From NCBI RefSeq assembly GCF_029227915.1, contig NC_079882.1, forward strand, positions 17,742,501 to 17,806,500: a stretch of 64,000 bases of DNA. Direction: 5' to 3'. Positions within the stretch are counted from its first letter, which is position 1; the number at the start of each line of letters is the position of its first letter. Positions 54,201 to 64,000 of this stretch are shown here, piece after piece. Made by a program: the position numbers and the translations under genes. The notes beneath the pieces are model-generated. The model was not told the origin of the DNA, did not search any database, and saw nothing but the letters and a program-made list of their open reading frames with translations. Source of the stretch: Hydractinia symbiolongicarpus (Eukaryota; Cnidaria; Hydrozoa; Anthoathecata; Hydractiniidae).

Positions 54201-57200
54201 TCGAGACTTCTTGTGCAAGAAACTGTGGCAGAGAAGCTTATACACAAGCTAAAAGTAAGGATGAAGCATCTACGAGTAGGAAACTCACTGGATAAGTGTG
54301 TTGACATTGGTGCTATTGTTGACGACTCTCAAAGGAAATCGGTGGACGAATATGTCGAAGATGCCAAAAAAGAGGGAGCAGAGGTTTTTACATTCTGTCG
54401 TTGTAAATTAATATCAGTAGATGTTAAGATGCTTCTTCGAAAGGGTGTGTTTTTGTAAAATGTGCTGCAGCTGTCGTTCAAAAAGTTTAGCAGTGATTTA
54501 GTTACGCAATTGGGTAACTTTATGTTTTAAAGTAAAAAAAACATTTTTTAATTTGCAGAACATGTTTCGGTTGTAATACATCAATCATTTTCAATGGAAT
54601 AAAATATACAATTTTTCATGGATGATATATATATAAAATTCAGCAATCAAATAAAAGGCTTTATTAATAATACAATAAAAGTAGTATAAAATGCTATACA
54701 CATGCGTATAATAAAAGTGTATGAAGGTGTTAAAATCTGTTACAATAGAATTTATATGTGATGAAATGTTACGATAGAAAGAAAGCAATAAAATGAAGAG
54801 AATAGTAATAAAGTAATCATAACATAAATAGATAGAGTACAACTTAGGTGCCAGGCCTGCTTATTAAGAAGGGGTTGTTGCCAACCTATATACAAAACCT
54901 TCCTTCACATTTAATTGATATTTGGTTGGCGCATAGTCTATGATAGAAAAAGAAGATTCATTACAATTGTTTTTGCACTCCAAATTATTATTAAGATGTT
55001 TTTGACATGGGAACTCTTGTCACTCTTTAAATGTTCCTTAACTCTAGTAGCAAAATGTCTGGTCGTTTGACCAATGTAACTAGTATTACAGCTAGCACAA
55101 TTAAATTTATGAACTACATTAGATTTAAGGGAACAAGGAATAGATTCTTTGACATTGAAACAAGATCCAATTTTAAAAGATTGAAATATTAAACGAATGT
55201 CTACATCTGGTTTACAATATCTTGTAACTAATTTACTCAATTTGGCTCTAGTAAAAATTGAGTGCTTGCCTATGTAAGGTAATTTAAAATATCTTTGCTT
55301 ACCATTATCACACTTTTATTGTCAGTGGCAAGATTATGTTTTTTATTTAAATAACTTCTAGTAACTTTATTAACGAAATGTTCAGGATAAGAATTTTTTT
55401 AGAATAGTAAAAATATTTTTCAAGTCAAAATCAAAACCTATCGAAGTATTGTTTATTTTGCAAATCTCAATTAAATGTGAAGGAAGGTTTTGTATATAGG
55501 TTGGCAACAACCCCTTCTTAATAAGCAGGCCTGGCACCTAAGTTGTACTTTATCTATTTATGTTATGATTACTTTATTACTATTCTCTTCATTTTATTGC
55601 TTTCTTTCTATCGTAACATTTCATCACATATAAATTCTATTATAACAGATTTTAACACCTTCATACACTTTTATTATACGCATGTGTATAGCATTTTATA
55701 CTACTTTTATTGTATTATTAATAAAGCCTTTTATTTGATTGCTGAATTTTATATATATATATCGTCCATGAAAAATTGTATATTTTATTCAGTTGAAAAT
55801 GATTGATGTGTTACAATCGAAACATGCTCTGCAAATTAAAAAATGTTTTTTTGTACTTTAAAATTTATTGTTGGTTTTATGCTCATAAGATCGTAATTTT
55901 ATGCCTTTTTTCCAGCGTGTTAACGTTTTTTGAGTTATTTTGTTGGTGTGCTTAGGTTTATCAAGCCAGCGAGTGTATACCTGACGGATGTTTTTATCCA
56001 CCAACACTCGTCACTAATTTGTCAACGACATCAAAGATTGTCATAGAGGAGGCAAGTTTTTCATCATCTAGGTTTTAAATCCTGTCGACTTTAAACTGAA
56101 CTAGGCTAAACCGTTTAGCCTAGTTCAGTTTGAAGTCGACAGGATTACTAGTTTGTTCAAAGAGTCAATACGGTAACCTATATTGCCAAAAAAATATAAG
56201 AATATGTTCGAACAATGCTTATTTTAAAACCTTAATTTAATAAAAGCAATGAACCATGGACATATGCGACAATTAGGCCTGTATATTAATGCATGTAACA
56301 TAATTTCACGCTTAAGGTTAATGTTAGTCACATAATATGCACTTCCAGAGGACTGATTTGATGCATTTTTTACACGAAAAAATGTACTAACGTTAACCTT
56401 TTTTGAATCGCAATTTAAGGTATTCGGTCCAGTTTTGGCTGTACTCACCTTTCGAACAGCAAAGGAAGCAATAGCGTTGGCTAATAACACCTTGTACGGA
56501 CTTGGAGCAAGTGTATGGTCAGAGCACATTGGATTGGCAATGGAAGTGGCATGCAACATAAAAGCTGGCTCTGTATGGATCAACAATCATAACGTTTTTG
56601 ATGCTGCCACTGGCTTCGGTGGATACAAAGAGAGTGGTTATGGCAGGGATGGAGGAAAAGAGGTATCTATCTGTCTTCTATCTCTCTTCTATCTCTTTAA
56701 AAATAGCCGTATTTTGTTCTGCAGGATTGAGCGCAGATTTATTTTGAAAAACCCCAGCAGAACCCGATTTTTACAGACCTCTGTTTTTGATTGCACGCAG
56801 CTTAATTTCGGAATCACAGCAGAGCCTGAACAAAACGGAAACATGCTGCGAAGGTCATTTTAGTTTGGAAGTGATAGTGTCAGGTTTTTGGTCTTCTTTT
56901 GACCTTTTTCTGACCTTTTTCTCAGCTAGCTAGCTGGCTAGTCTTATTTATTTCTATTCCTAAAGTTATTCAGTTTGGTATAATATTATTTAGTTGTATT
57001 TGGGGATGTGATTATTTAGCTAGCTCTTTACCTACCTCTGACTAGAAAATAAAAGTAGCCAAGAAAACTTATGTAAAAAAAATAAACTGGACAGGATTAC
57101 GAGTTGCGATAAAGTTTTCTGGAAAATGGTATTACGCCTATACTGGGTTTACTGACACGGTTTACCTGTAAAACGCTCAGCCTGGTGATAACAACGGCTG

Positions 57201-60200
57201 TTGTTAGCTTTTTTTAAGCTGAAGTTGCGATAAGGTTTTTTGCAAGGGATATTACGCCTATACATATGTGTGACATGGTTAACCTGTACTGAATGTTCAG
57301 CCCAGTGGCACAATTGATTTTTAAACTTTCACAGGAGCTTTTCCTGCAAAATAAAGCAATGTTGCATGATTGTTTTTGCTATGACAGGGTCACGAGAAGT
57401 TGTAAACTGTGGTTTTCTTTCAGCTAAAGTTGCAGTGAAGTAAAATTTAAAAAAATATATTATGCCAGAAACACTATAACCTTGTGTGCGCCTTGCTCGA
57501 TTTGCGACGCACTGTATACATGTACTAAAGCGCTCCACCTGATTGTGTGAAACAGTTTGCAGCTAATATTAAGTTTTTTACAGAGCATTTATCGGCAAGT
57601 CACACAGTTACTTGTGGCTTTACTCGGGTTCCCCGGCTAGTCTCTATAATAATAGCCGTTGTCCGTCTGTGTGTTCACAGGGGTTGCCAATATTCCTTTG
57701 ATCTTTCCGCGATTTTTTAGAAATCAGGGGGTGGTTTAATCGAAAACTTCATAATTCAAGAAATTTATTTATTTCCTTAAAAAATTTAATTAATTTAATT
57801 TAATTTATTAACTCAATTAAAAAGTAAATTAAGTGATTAAAATGATTGAATTATTTTTTAATACGCTATTTTTAATGCTAATTAACCCCCGTATTCTTAA
57901 TCTCCGATTTCCCGCAGGAAAGTCCTGTGTATTCACGTCGGCAATTGGCATTGTCACCCGAGCTACATTGATTCAAGAACAGGTTTTTTATTCCGCCCTA
58001 TATCTGTGTCAAGATGATAAGCATGTCGAGAAAACTTTTTTATAAAGTCGGCAGGACCGGCCTTGTTTTAAAGGATGTTGAAAAAAATGAGAAAAAAATC
58101 AACGTTAAGTTTTTAATACATCGTTAGTTGTAGACAAAAAAACCCCACTTCGCTCCATTTTAATCTTACGTTGTATCAGCATTTTAAGTTATTTTAGACC
58201 TTGAAAATTAGACAAAGTCTAAAAGTTGTCGATGAATGGGAAGAATACCACGTCTGCAAAAGATATTAGTTGAGGTAAATTTTGTAACTTAAATCCCCAG
58301 AGTAAGGGAGATTATAACGTGCCCACCTAGGAAGTGCCTCTGAATCAGTTTTGCCGACCTTTGGCCGCCAAACGTCGCCACCTATTATGTCGGCTTTCAG
58401 TACTTTGGATTTACAGGATTGCTTTGTTTTGACCACTGACTTTGTTTTGACCGTTTACGCGTAGTATACCAATCAAAACGCCTGATTCTTGGAAAAACCG
58501 ATCCAAGATTTTCGCGATCAGGACATGCTAACGAAGGAACATTATCACGAAGGCGATTTTGGTTTTGAAAACGGTCGTGGCCAGAATTATATTTGTAGGT
58601 CTGTTTGACCTTTTTGTGTCCTAAAAGCTTTTTATTTCTGTAATATTTGTTTTCTGTATGTTTTTACATGGTAACATAAATATATTGTCACGTTTTTTAG
58701 CCATGTACAAATCTTAAACCTATTTTAGGATTTTTGGATAGGAACGAAGATTTTTAAGGAGAATTTTATAGCCAGTCAACTAGCTAACCTTAGTTGTACT
58801 ATTCAGTTTGGTATAAGAGCTTTTTATCCTGGCCAATATTATTTATTTTTATATTGAGTTGTGTTTATCTAGCTAGCTCCTTAGCTACCTCTGGCTAAAA
58901 AGTGAAAGTAGCCAAATACAGTTTAGCTACAACACAATATTTATGCTAAATGCAGTTATAGGTAGTTACACCTTTTGTTACTGTCATGAAAACTCATTCC
59001 ACAAAATAAAATTATGGAGTGATTTTTTTAACTGGATCGGCTAACGACTGGTTATTTCTTTTGTTTTTATTCAAACCGAGTTTGTGATTAAAGTGCTTTT
59101 GAAAAAGTGTATTACGCCTATACGCATGTGCGACATGGTTTACCTGCACCAAGCTCTCAGGCCAGTGTTAACAACGGACTCATTGTTTCCTGTGTTTTTT
59201 ATTAAACCAAGGCTACAATAAAGTTGTTTTGGAAAAGGGTATTACTCATATACATATGGATATGTATACCTGTGTACTAAGCGCTCAGCCCGGTTTTAAC
59301 GAAGGGCTGGTTCCTCTGTTTTTATTTAAACCTAAGTTGCGATAAAGTTAAAAGTTTGGAAAAGTCCATTTCACTTATACGCATGTAAAAAACGGTTAAC
59401 CTGTACTAAGCGCCCAGCCCGGTATTAACAACAAACTATCCTGTGTTTTTATTTGAATGGAAGTTGGGACAAAGGTTCTTGGAAAAGATATGATGCGTTC
59501 TCAGCGGTCATGATTAAGTTTTTAACTTTCACATAAACTTACTCTGGAGAAAAAAATATTGGGGACTGTTTTTGCTATGATGGTGTAACAACAGGTTGTA
59601 AACATTGTTGTTGTTTTTCAGCTAAAGGTCCAAAAAAGTTTAAAAAAAAATATTTTACACTTGAAACACTATAATGGTGTGTGCACTTCACTCTATTTAC
59701 GACACTATACACGCACTAAACCGCTCCACCTGACCGTGTCGCATGGTGACCACATGACGCATGGTGACCACGGTCCTGGAAAATCAACTTTTCCTGGAAA
59801 ATCCTGAAATTTTGCCAAAAAATCGAAGATGTTCTAGAATTGTACTGGAAAGTAATTATGTTAGGAAAAATTTTTGTAATTTCAAATATTAAATGTTTTT
59901 ACAAAGGTTATAGGAAGTATTTTCTCAAGTATATAGTATATAGTTAAATTTAAAACTTTTTAGCCAGAGGTTTTTTAAACTTCTTTATTTGACTTCATTG
60001 AGCATCATTTTAAATTATTTTTTTCATGGGCTTCCCATAATCAATGAATGAGATGTCATAACGTTCTCTAGCTAGTTCTTTAGTTACCTCTGGCTAATAT
60101 AATTTACCTGTATACAACAAAATTCTTAATCAATAATTCTAATGCAAAGTGCAGTTAGGTAGCTACACCTTTTATTACTGTCACGAAAACTTATTCCGCA

Positions 60201-62757
60201 CAATAAAATTGCTGAGTGGTTTTTTAAGCTGGGCAGGCTGTTTTATGTGTTGTTATTTAAACTGAAGCTGTGATAAAGTTTTTTTGAAAAGTGTATTACG
60301 TCAGTACGGATATGCAACACAGTTTACATGTACTAACCGGTTAGCCGGTGTCATGAATACTTTTTAAACTTTTACGGAAACTTTTTCTGTAAAATAAAGT
60401 AATATCGCCTTTTTGCTATGACGGGATAACAACGGTTTGTAAACTGTGTTTTCATTTCAGGTAAAGTTGCAGATACCTAAAATACTATTTATAATGTGTG
60501 TGCTTAACTCGATTTACAACATAGTGTACACTTGCACAAAAGCGCTCCAACCGGATGTATTGCACAGTTTGCGGCTTGATTAAGTGCTTTATCAAGCGCT
60601 CACGTGGTGTTCAACACCGGTTCACACAGTTACTTGTGGGTTAACTCGCCCTTTTGATGACGGCTTCCCCAGCTAGTTCGTTTGTAATTTGCTATTTTGA
60701 GAAACTACAATACTGTCGTGGCACTCGTCGGTTGATTCAACCTTTTAGTTGAGACTTCGACTTCCTAAATTGGTTGATTTTTGCAAGTGTTTTTTTATTT
60801 CCACCGAAATATATTTGTTGAACCTCCTTTGTTTTTTTCCGTTCGACAAAAAAATGTGGAAAACAACCTGTTTTAGGTGATGTAAGAAAAAACTTGAAAT
60901 TGCCTTTTAGGGTCTGTATGAATATGTGAAACCGTCATGGCAACCCAGGATTAAAGTAGATATATCAAGCTATGATGTGACAAAGTTTGGTGCGCAAGCA
61001 TTTCCAACCGTTTCCAATCCGAATATTAACCCGTTGAAACACAGTGAAAAAGGTTTACCAAAGTAAATCTCATTTTTTTCGTCAAGAATTTTTCTTCATC
61101 ATCTTATAATGTTTTTGATTTGTCTGCTTTACCTGTGAAAGGTTTGCATTTTAAATTCTTTGATGTGCAAGAACATGATTTCCGCTCGCAGTAAGAAAAA
61201 ATGTGTAATCTACCGAATCTATTTGCAGTGACACCATTTTGAGATTCTACTGAATTGTTATTTAAAATTGTAGATTTTTTAACGGGTGATTTTATTTGAA
61301 TTTAACGATGACGTGTAATCTTAACGGCTAATGTTAATATTTTTTCTCTTTTTTTTTCTCAGGATAGATCGCACACTAAAACTTTATATTGGCGGTAAGC
61401 AAGTCCGCCCGGACCAAAATTTTTCTCGTCCGGTCCTGGATTGCAAGGGGTCAGTGCTTGGTCAAATAGCTGAATCAAATCGCAAGGATGTGAGAAATGC
61501 TGTCGAAGCAGCTAACAACGCTGCTCTCTCTGGGTGTGTATAATGTTTTTATTTTTGCATTTTTTACTTAGCGCGTATTTACTTTATTTTCCAACATCTG
61601 TATGCTCTAGATGGTCAAAGCGTTCTGGTCACAATAAAGCTCAACTTACGTACTTCATCGCAGAAAATCTGGAACTAAGAAAAGACGAATTTGTCAGATG
61701 TTTAATTGACTCGACTAGTTGTAGCGTCGAAGATGCTGAAAAAGAAGTGGATACTAGTATTCAACGTTTGTTTCATTGGGCAGCATATGCAGACAAATAC
61801 GGGGGTAATGTTCAGGTCAGTAGTGGCGTTATGTTTACCCATGTTTTTCAAATTCTAATTTCATTTCGAATCTTAAGATAGTTGTAGTTGTAATTAAAAA
61901 ATATTTTTTATTTTTCATCTGCATAAAGCATGCCTAACAGTATGTTTTTTTTTTTATTTTTCAGGAAACGGAACACTACGGGACAGTACTTCGCGTTCAC
62001 GAAGCGGTCGGAGTCGTGGCTATCGCTTGTCCTGACGAAGCACCACTACTATCATTTTTATCTCTTCTCATTCCTGCCTTCATACGCGGTAACACTACAG
62101 TGATTGTTCCCAGTGAAAAATTCCCACTGCCCGCTGTCGAACTCTATCAGGTAATTTTTTAAACGAATAGTCTATGTAATATCCCACTTATACGTCGCCC
62201 TGTGAGTTTATAGGTCAAAATGTATTTCAGCGAAATAATGTAAAAATTAATTGTGTTTATTTGTGAATATGTTTCTACTTACTATGAAATCAGGGGAAAT
62301 CATTTTCCCATATATACGAACTTTCTCAATATGCGGGTATTCTTCATGAGTAGTGAAACTTCACCACTTTCTGTTCTCCTACACGAGAAAACGGTTTCTA
62401 GGTTCACGCAAATGCCCTACCAATAGGTGAGCTGAGCCGTGGGTTTTTTCTTTTTAGATATTGGAAACTTCAGATGTTCCGCCTGGTGTTATTAACATTT
62501 TAACGGGTAGCCGGGATCATATCACAAAGATTCTAGCCGAGCACCAGAACGTAAATGCAATGTGGTATTTTGGTAGCAGTGAAGGCAGTAAATTTGTTGA
62601 GCACACTTCCGCAGTGAATATAAAGCGTGTCTGGGTGAATTACGGCCAGTCGCGTGATTGGTATGATCGACAGCAGGGCTGTGGGGAAGAATTTTTAATC
62701 AAGGCTGTTGAATGCAAAAGTGTATGGATTCCGATGGGCCATGTTTTTGCCAACTAG
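48207..62757 (+). CDS. ALDH16A1: aldehyde dehydrogenase family 16 member A1 homologue, 12 exons, intact
   Basis: Coding exons: 48207-48396, 52673-52963, 53047-53324, 53912-54064, 54186-54383, 55956-56051, 56420-56662, 60911-61062, 61363-61533, 61611-61815, 61965-62150, 62458-62757. They sum to 2463 bp, 820 residues, with phases agreeing at every junction; human ALDH16A1 is 802. All introns are GT-AG except intron 6, which starts GC (GAG|GCAAGT). Domain 1 is a full ALDH: PWNFPL (Asn about 175), [18 protein letters not shown] (Glu about 272), GQVCSAGSR (catalytic Cys about 306) and EEVFGPV. Domain 2 (from about residue 520) is the second ALDH-like domain typical of ALDH16, without catalytic Cys motif. 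The catalytic Cys is kept, unlike in mammals, so this is probably an active enzyme. No lesions seen. Confidence 0.95.
48425..48900 (-). pseudogene. LINE 3'-end fragment in ALDH16A1 intron 1
   Basis: Minus frame with [15 protein letters not shown] (here starting at NWLGHLERM), [14 protein letters not shown] and [13 protein letters not shown], the classic C-terminus of RT proteins. Upstream (48740-48900) decayed pieces read RMVRWMCNA and the familiar tail CGCTAGGAAGGGCATCCA. 5'-truncated insertion. Confidence 0.88.
49060..49690. repeat. dispersed repeat, copy B, with three GGAGGGTGTTA boxes
   Basis: GAAGGAGGGTGTTACGA (49065), GGAGGAGGGTGTTACGA (49540) and GAAAGAGGGTGTTAGG (49662) recur. 49230-49560 is the inverted counterpart of 1160-1450, with GCTGTATAA iterations. 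Lies in ALDH16A1 intron 1. Confidence 0.65.
49691..50578. other. intron 1 sequence, nothing recognised
   Basis: AT-rich, no coding signal or clear repeat. Confidence 0.5.
50579..51509. mobile_element. MITE with TTAA target site in intron 1
   Basis: TTAA followed by GGTTACTGTAAAGGAAA (50583-50599) is mirrored exactly by TTTCCTTTACAGTAACC (51489-51505) and TTAA. Inner inverted pieces (CTTTTTCCGAACGC-GTGGTC versus GGAAAAAGAGACCAC) extend the foldback. TTAA duplications suit piggyBac- or Kolobok-type transposases. About 930 bp, noncoding. Confidence 0.8.
51510..52672. other. intron 1, 3' part, nothing recognised
   Basis: AT-rich sequence up to the TTTTTTAG acceptor of exon 2 (52671-52672). A GGGGACCATGGTCCT palindrome at about 51820 has relatives near 59750-59775. 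Confidence 0.5.
54524..55862. mobile_element. Penelope-like element with long inverted terminal repeats, in intron 5
   Basis: About 400 bp at 54524-54930 is repeated in inverted orientation at 55467-55862 with few differences. The outer ends read TTTAAAGTA, then ATTTTTTAATTTGCAGA and CATGTTTCG. The inner ends read CCTTCCTTCACATTTAATTG. Between them a minus frame encodes a GIY-YIG domain. Penelope-like elements often carry terminal repeats in direct or inverted arrangement. The RT domain is missing. The element lies between ALDH16A1 exons 5 and 6 and does not touch splice sites. Confidence 0.8.
54938..55300 (-). pseudogene. GIY-YIG endonuclease domain of a Penelope-like element
   Basis: Minus frame with [20 protein letters not shown], then [21 protein letters not shown] and FATRVKEHL. 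The C-x2-C-x2-SYIGQTTR arrangement is the Penelope-type GIY-YIG motif with its preceding Cys pair. The frame upstream ([18 protein letters not shown]) is still readable to about 55300 and then lost. The catalytic Tyr and Arg are present. Confidence 0.85.
56663..60910. repeat. ALDH16A1 intron 7: triplicated ~0.6-1 kb repeat with ~120-bp tandem units
   Basis: Three related blocks start at about 56930, 58770 and 60060. Each opens with AGCTAGCT-TTAGCTACCTCTGGCTA, then GTAGTTACACC-type sequence, and holds one to four units of about 120 bp around ATTACGCCTATAC, ATGGTTTACCTGTACTAA, GCGCTCAGCCC and TAACAAC. Each ends with a segment containing GCGCTCCACCTGA and CACACAGTTACTTGTGG. A GTCCGTCTGT fragment of the 7060 repeat family lies at 57660. 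No coding signal; the 57329-57538 frame is repeat-derived. Confidence 0.75.
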
Positions 62758-62793
62758 ATTTTCATGTAAAAGATAAAGTACTTACAAAAAAAT

Positions 62794-62799
62794 AATAAA
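62794..62799 (+). promoter_or_regulatory. ALDH16A1 polyadenylation signal
   Basis: AATAAA 37 bp after the stop codon of the last exon, the first canonical signal downstream. Confidence 0.6.
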
Positions 62800-63239
62800 C
62801 GTGCACCACAATTTACTTAAAACCACACATTTCAAGCCATGTCATAATTATTGAATGAAGCAACGCTTTTTTTAATAAATTTCATTTAGCGCTTTATTTG
62901 AGGGCGGCGTTTAATTGAATATGGTGTGGCACCAGACATGTTATAGCCGGTTTTTATAGTTTATATATTTTATATATGATTGTTTCTTCTTTTTGTTTAA
63001 TTGCCAAATTTTATTTTTCTGAATTTCGTTTTTATTTTTCATCCCTTTTTTTTTGCTACGTAAGAACCTCGGTGCCACCCAGGCAATCATTTTGGTCGGC
63101 GTTTTATCAGGTCGGCGGTCGTGTTTCGGCGGACGTTTTGATGACCCGGCGGTGCTATGCGAGGCCGACGATGGTTTTGGCCATATACAACCCTCCATCA
63201 TAAGTTAACTTCAAAAAGTTTCGATCTGTTTATTTTCTG
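62800..63239. other. intergenic, nothing recognised
   Basis: AT-rich, then a GC-richer patch (63060-63200) with open frames on both strands but no motif. Confidence 0.5.
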
Positions 63240-64000
63240 ACAAATTGAAAGACTACAATGAATTTCGGACATCTCTAGTTATATCGTTCTTTTTCAAAAG
63301 CACTATTTTTAATAAATTTCTCAATCCAAATCCTTGTAAAGATCTACTTCCATCGCAGATGTTATTCCACCTCTTCAAACGCTTTTTTTTTACCATTTCT
63401 GGGTCGTCTCTCAAGCGATCATATACCAGTTATCCATTTTGCATGAATCAGTTTCATAATGGTCAAAGTCGTATTGATTTCTATTTCGTCGATGTCTTTT
63501 TCTTGGTCAAGGCCCTTAGAAATCTCGTTGGCATACCACTCGCTACATTTGCTTTTGAGCAAAGATTTGGCCACGCCATTGATAGATAAATCTAATGGTT
63601 CGAAAACGTGTAAGATTTGGTGGTACAAAAAAGCCAACACAGTTTTTTTTTTTTTTTTTTTTGATTAAGTCAGATACTTTTTGAGTACATGGACCTCTAA
63701 ACACATGTAAGCAAGCATTCTTGATCTTCTTCTAAGCCCAATTCAGTACGCTTAGATTCAGAAAAAGGAAAGATAACGGAATCAAGATGTTCAACGACCT
63801 TTTCCTCGTTACACCAATGATTTTTTGTATGCCTCACATTAAACCCTTGGGAAAATTCCACTCTTGTTGGGTGGATTCATTTTACCTTCATAAATAGGCT
63901 GCATTGGTAGGAATATCCCAGACTTGTGCACGAAAAAGTCCCAGTTATTTGCTTGGATTTTCCCTTTCCAATGACACTTTTCCCATCTTTTAAATGAAGG
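63240..64000 (-). pseudogene. pogo/Tigger-like DDE_1 transposase fragment (runs off window)
   Basis: Read from the right edge downward, short frames give YEGKMNPPNKSGIFP, GFNVRHTKNHWCNEEKVVEHL, GLEEDQECLL and VFRGPCTQKVSDL. After an A-run follows the longer frame 63419-63640 with YHQILHVFEPLDLSINGVAK, SEWYANEI and LIHAKWI. This is the C-terminal half of a pogo-family DDE_1 transposase. At least four frameshifts. In the D-V-F-R-G position a His codon (CAT) stands where catalytic Asp is expected. Upstream parts lie beyond the window. Confidence 0.8.

Noticed and set aside
57329-57538. Minus-strand ORF in intron 7
   Set aside because: Falls in the repeated block, with no similarity to known domains.

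Overview
This window is eukaryotic, AT-rich and repeat-dense. The one host gene I can assemble with confidence is an intact 12-exon ALDH16A1 homologue on the + strand (48207-62757, about 820 aa). The transposon mix points to a cnidarian, most likely a hydrozoan: a Polinton with the gene set I associate with cnidarian Polintons, DUF4116-type 24-residue repeats, RPA-like OB-fold ORFs and a Helentron with a 2A leader. The species is not determinable by eye.

Layout. 1-1450: edge of a non-LTR reverse transcriptase, a ZSWIM3/MULE-like exon fragment and a dispersed repeat. 3916-6886: a complete but dead piggyBac element bounded by TTAA. 6917-7605: a short MITE and a ~130-bp tandem repeat. 8525-14955: a decayed Helentron (2A leader, cysteine protease, DUF6570, Rep, Pif1-like helicase, EEP nuclease). 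15497-32128: a 16.6-kb Polinton/Maverick with ~235-bp TIRs and a near-perfect 6-bp target duplication. 32135-40420: LINE, MITE, microsatellite, DUF4116 and RPA-like fragments. 40429-48056: a 7.6-kb foldback-like transposon with a perfect 8-bp target duplication. Its inverted arms are built of 30-bp tandem repeats, and it lies about 140 bp upstream of the ALDH16A1 start codon. 48207-62757: ALDH16A1, whose introns hold a LINE tail, a TTAA-type MITE, a Penelope-like element and a triplicated repeat. 63240-64000: a pogo-like transposase fragment.

The Polinton carries pPolB, integrase, packaging ATPase, major capsid protein, a zinc-ribbon/HNH nuclease and about a dozen small or membrane proteins. 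Nearly every larger gene is broken by stops or frameshifts, so it is a fossil, but gene order, TIRs and intergenic sites remain readable. Its intergenic sites are the most unusual feature: all three convergent gene junctions carry a hairpin, both divergent junctions are inverted repeats ending exactly on the two start codons, and many start codons directly follow AATAAA/AATAA. I see no recognisable adenain-type protease.

The foldback-like element has the architecture of Drosophila FB (long inverted arms made of ~30-bp tandem repeats), but I recognise no transposase in its core, so its superfamily is open.
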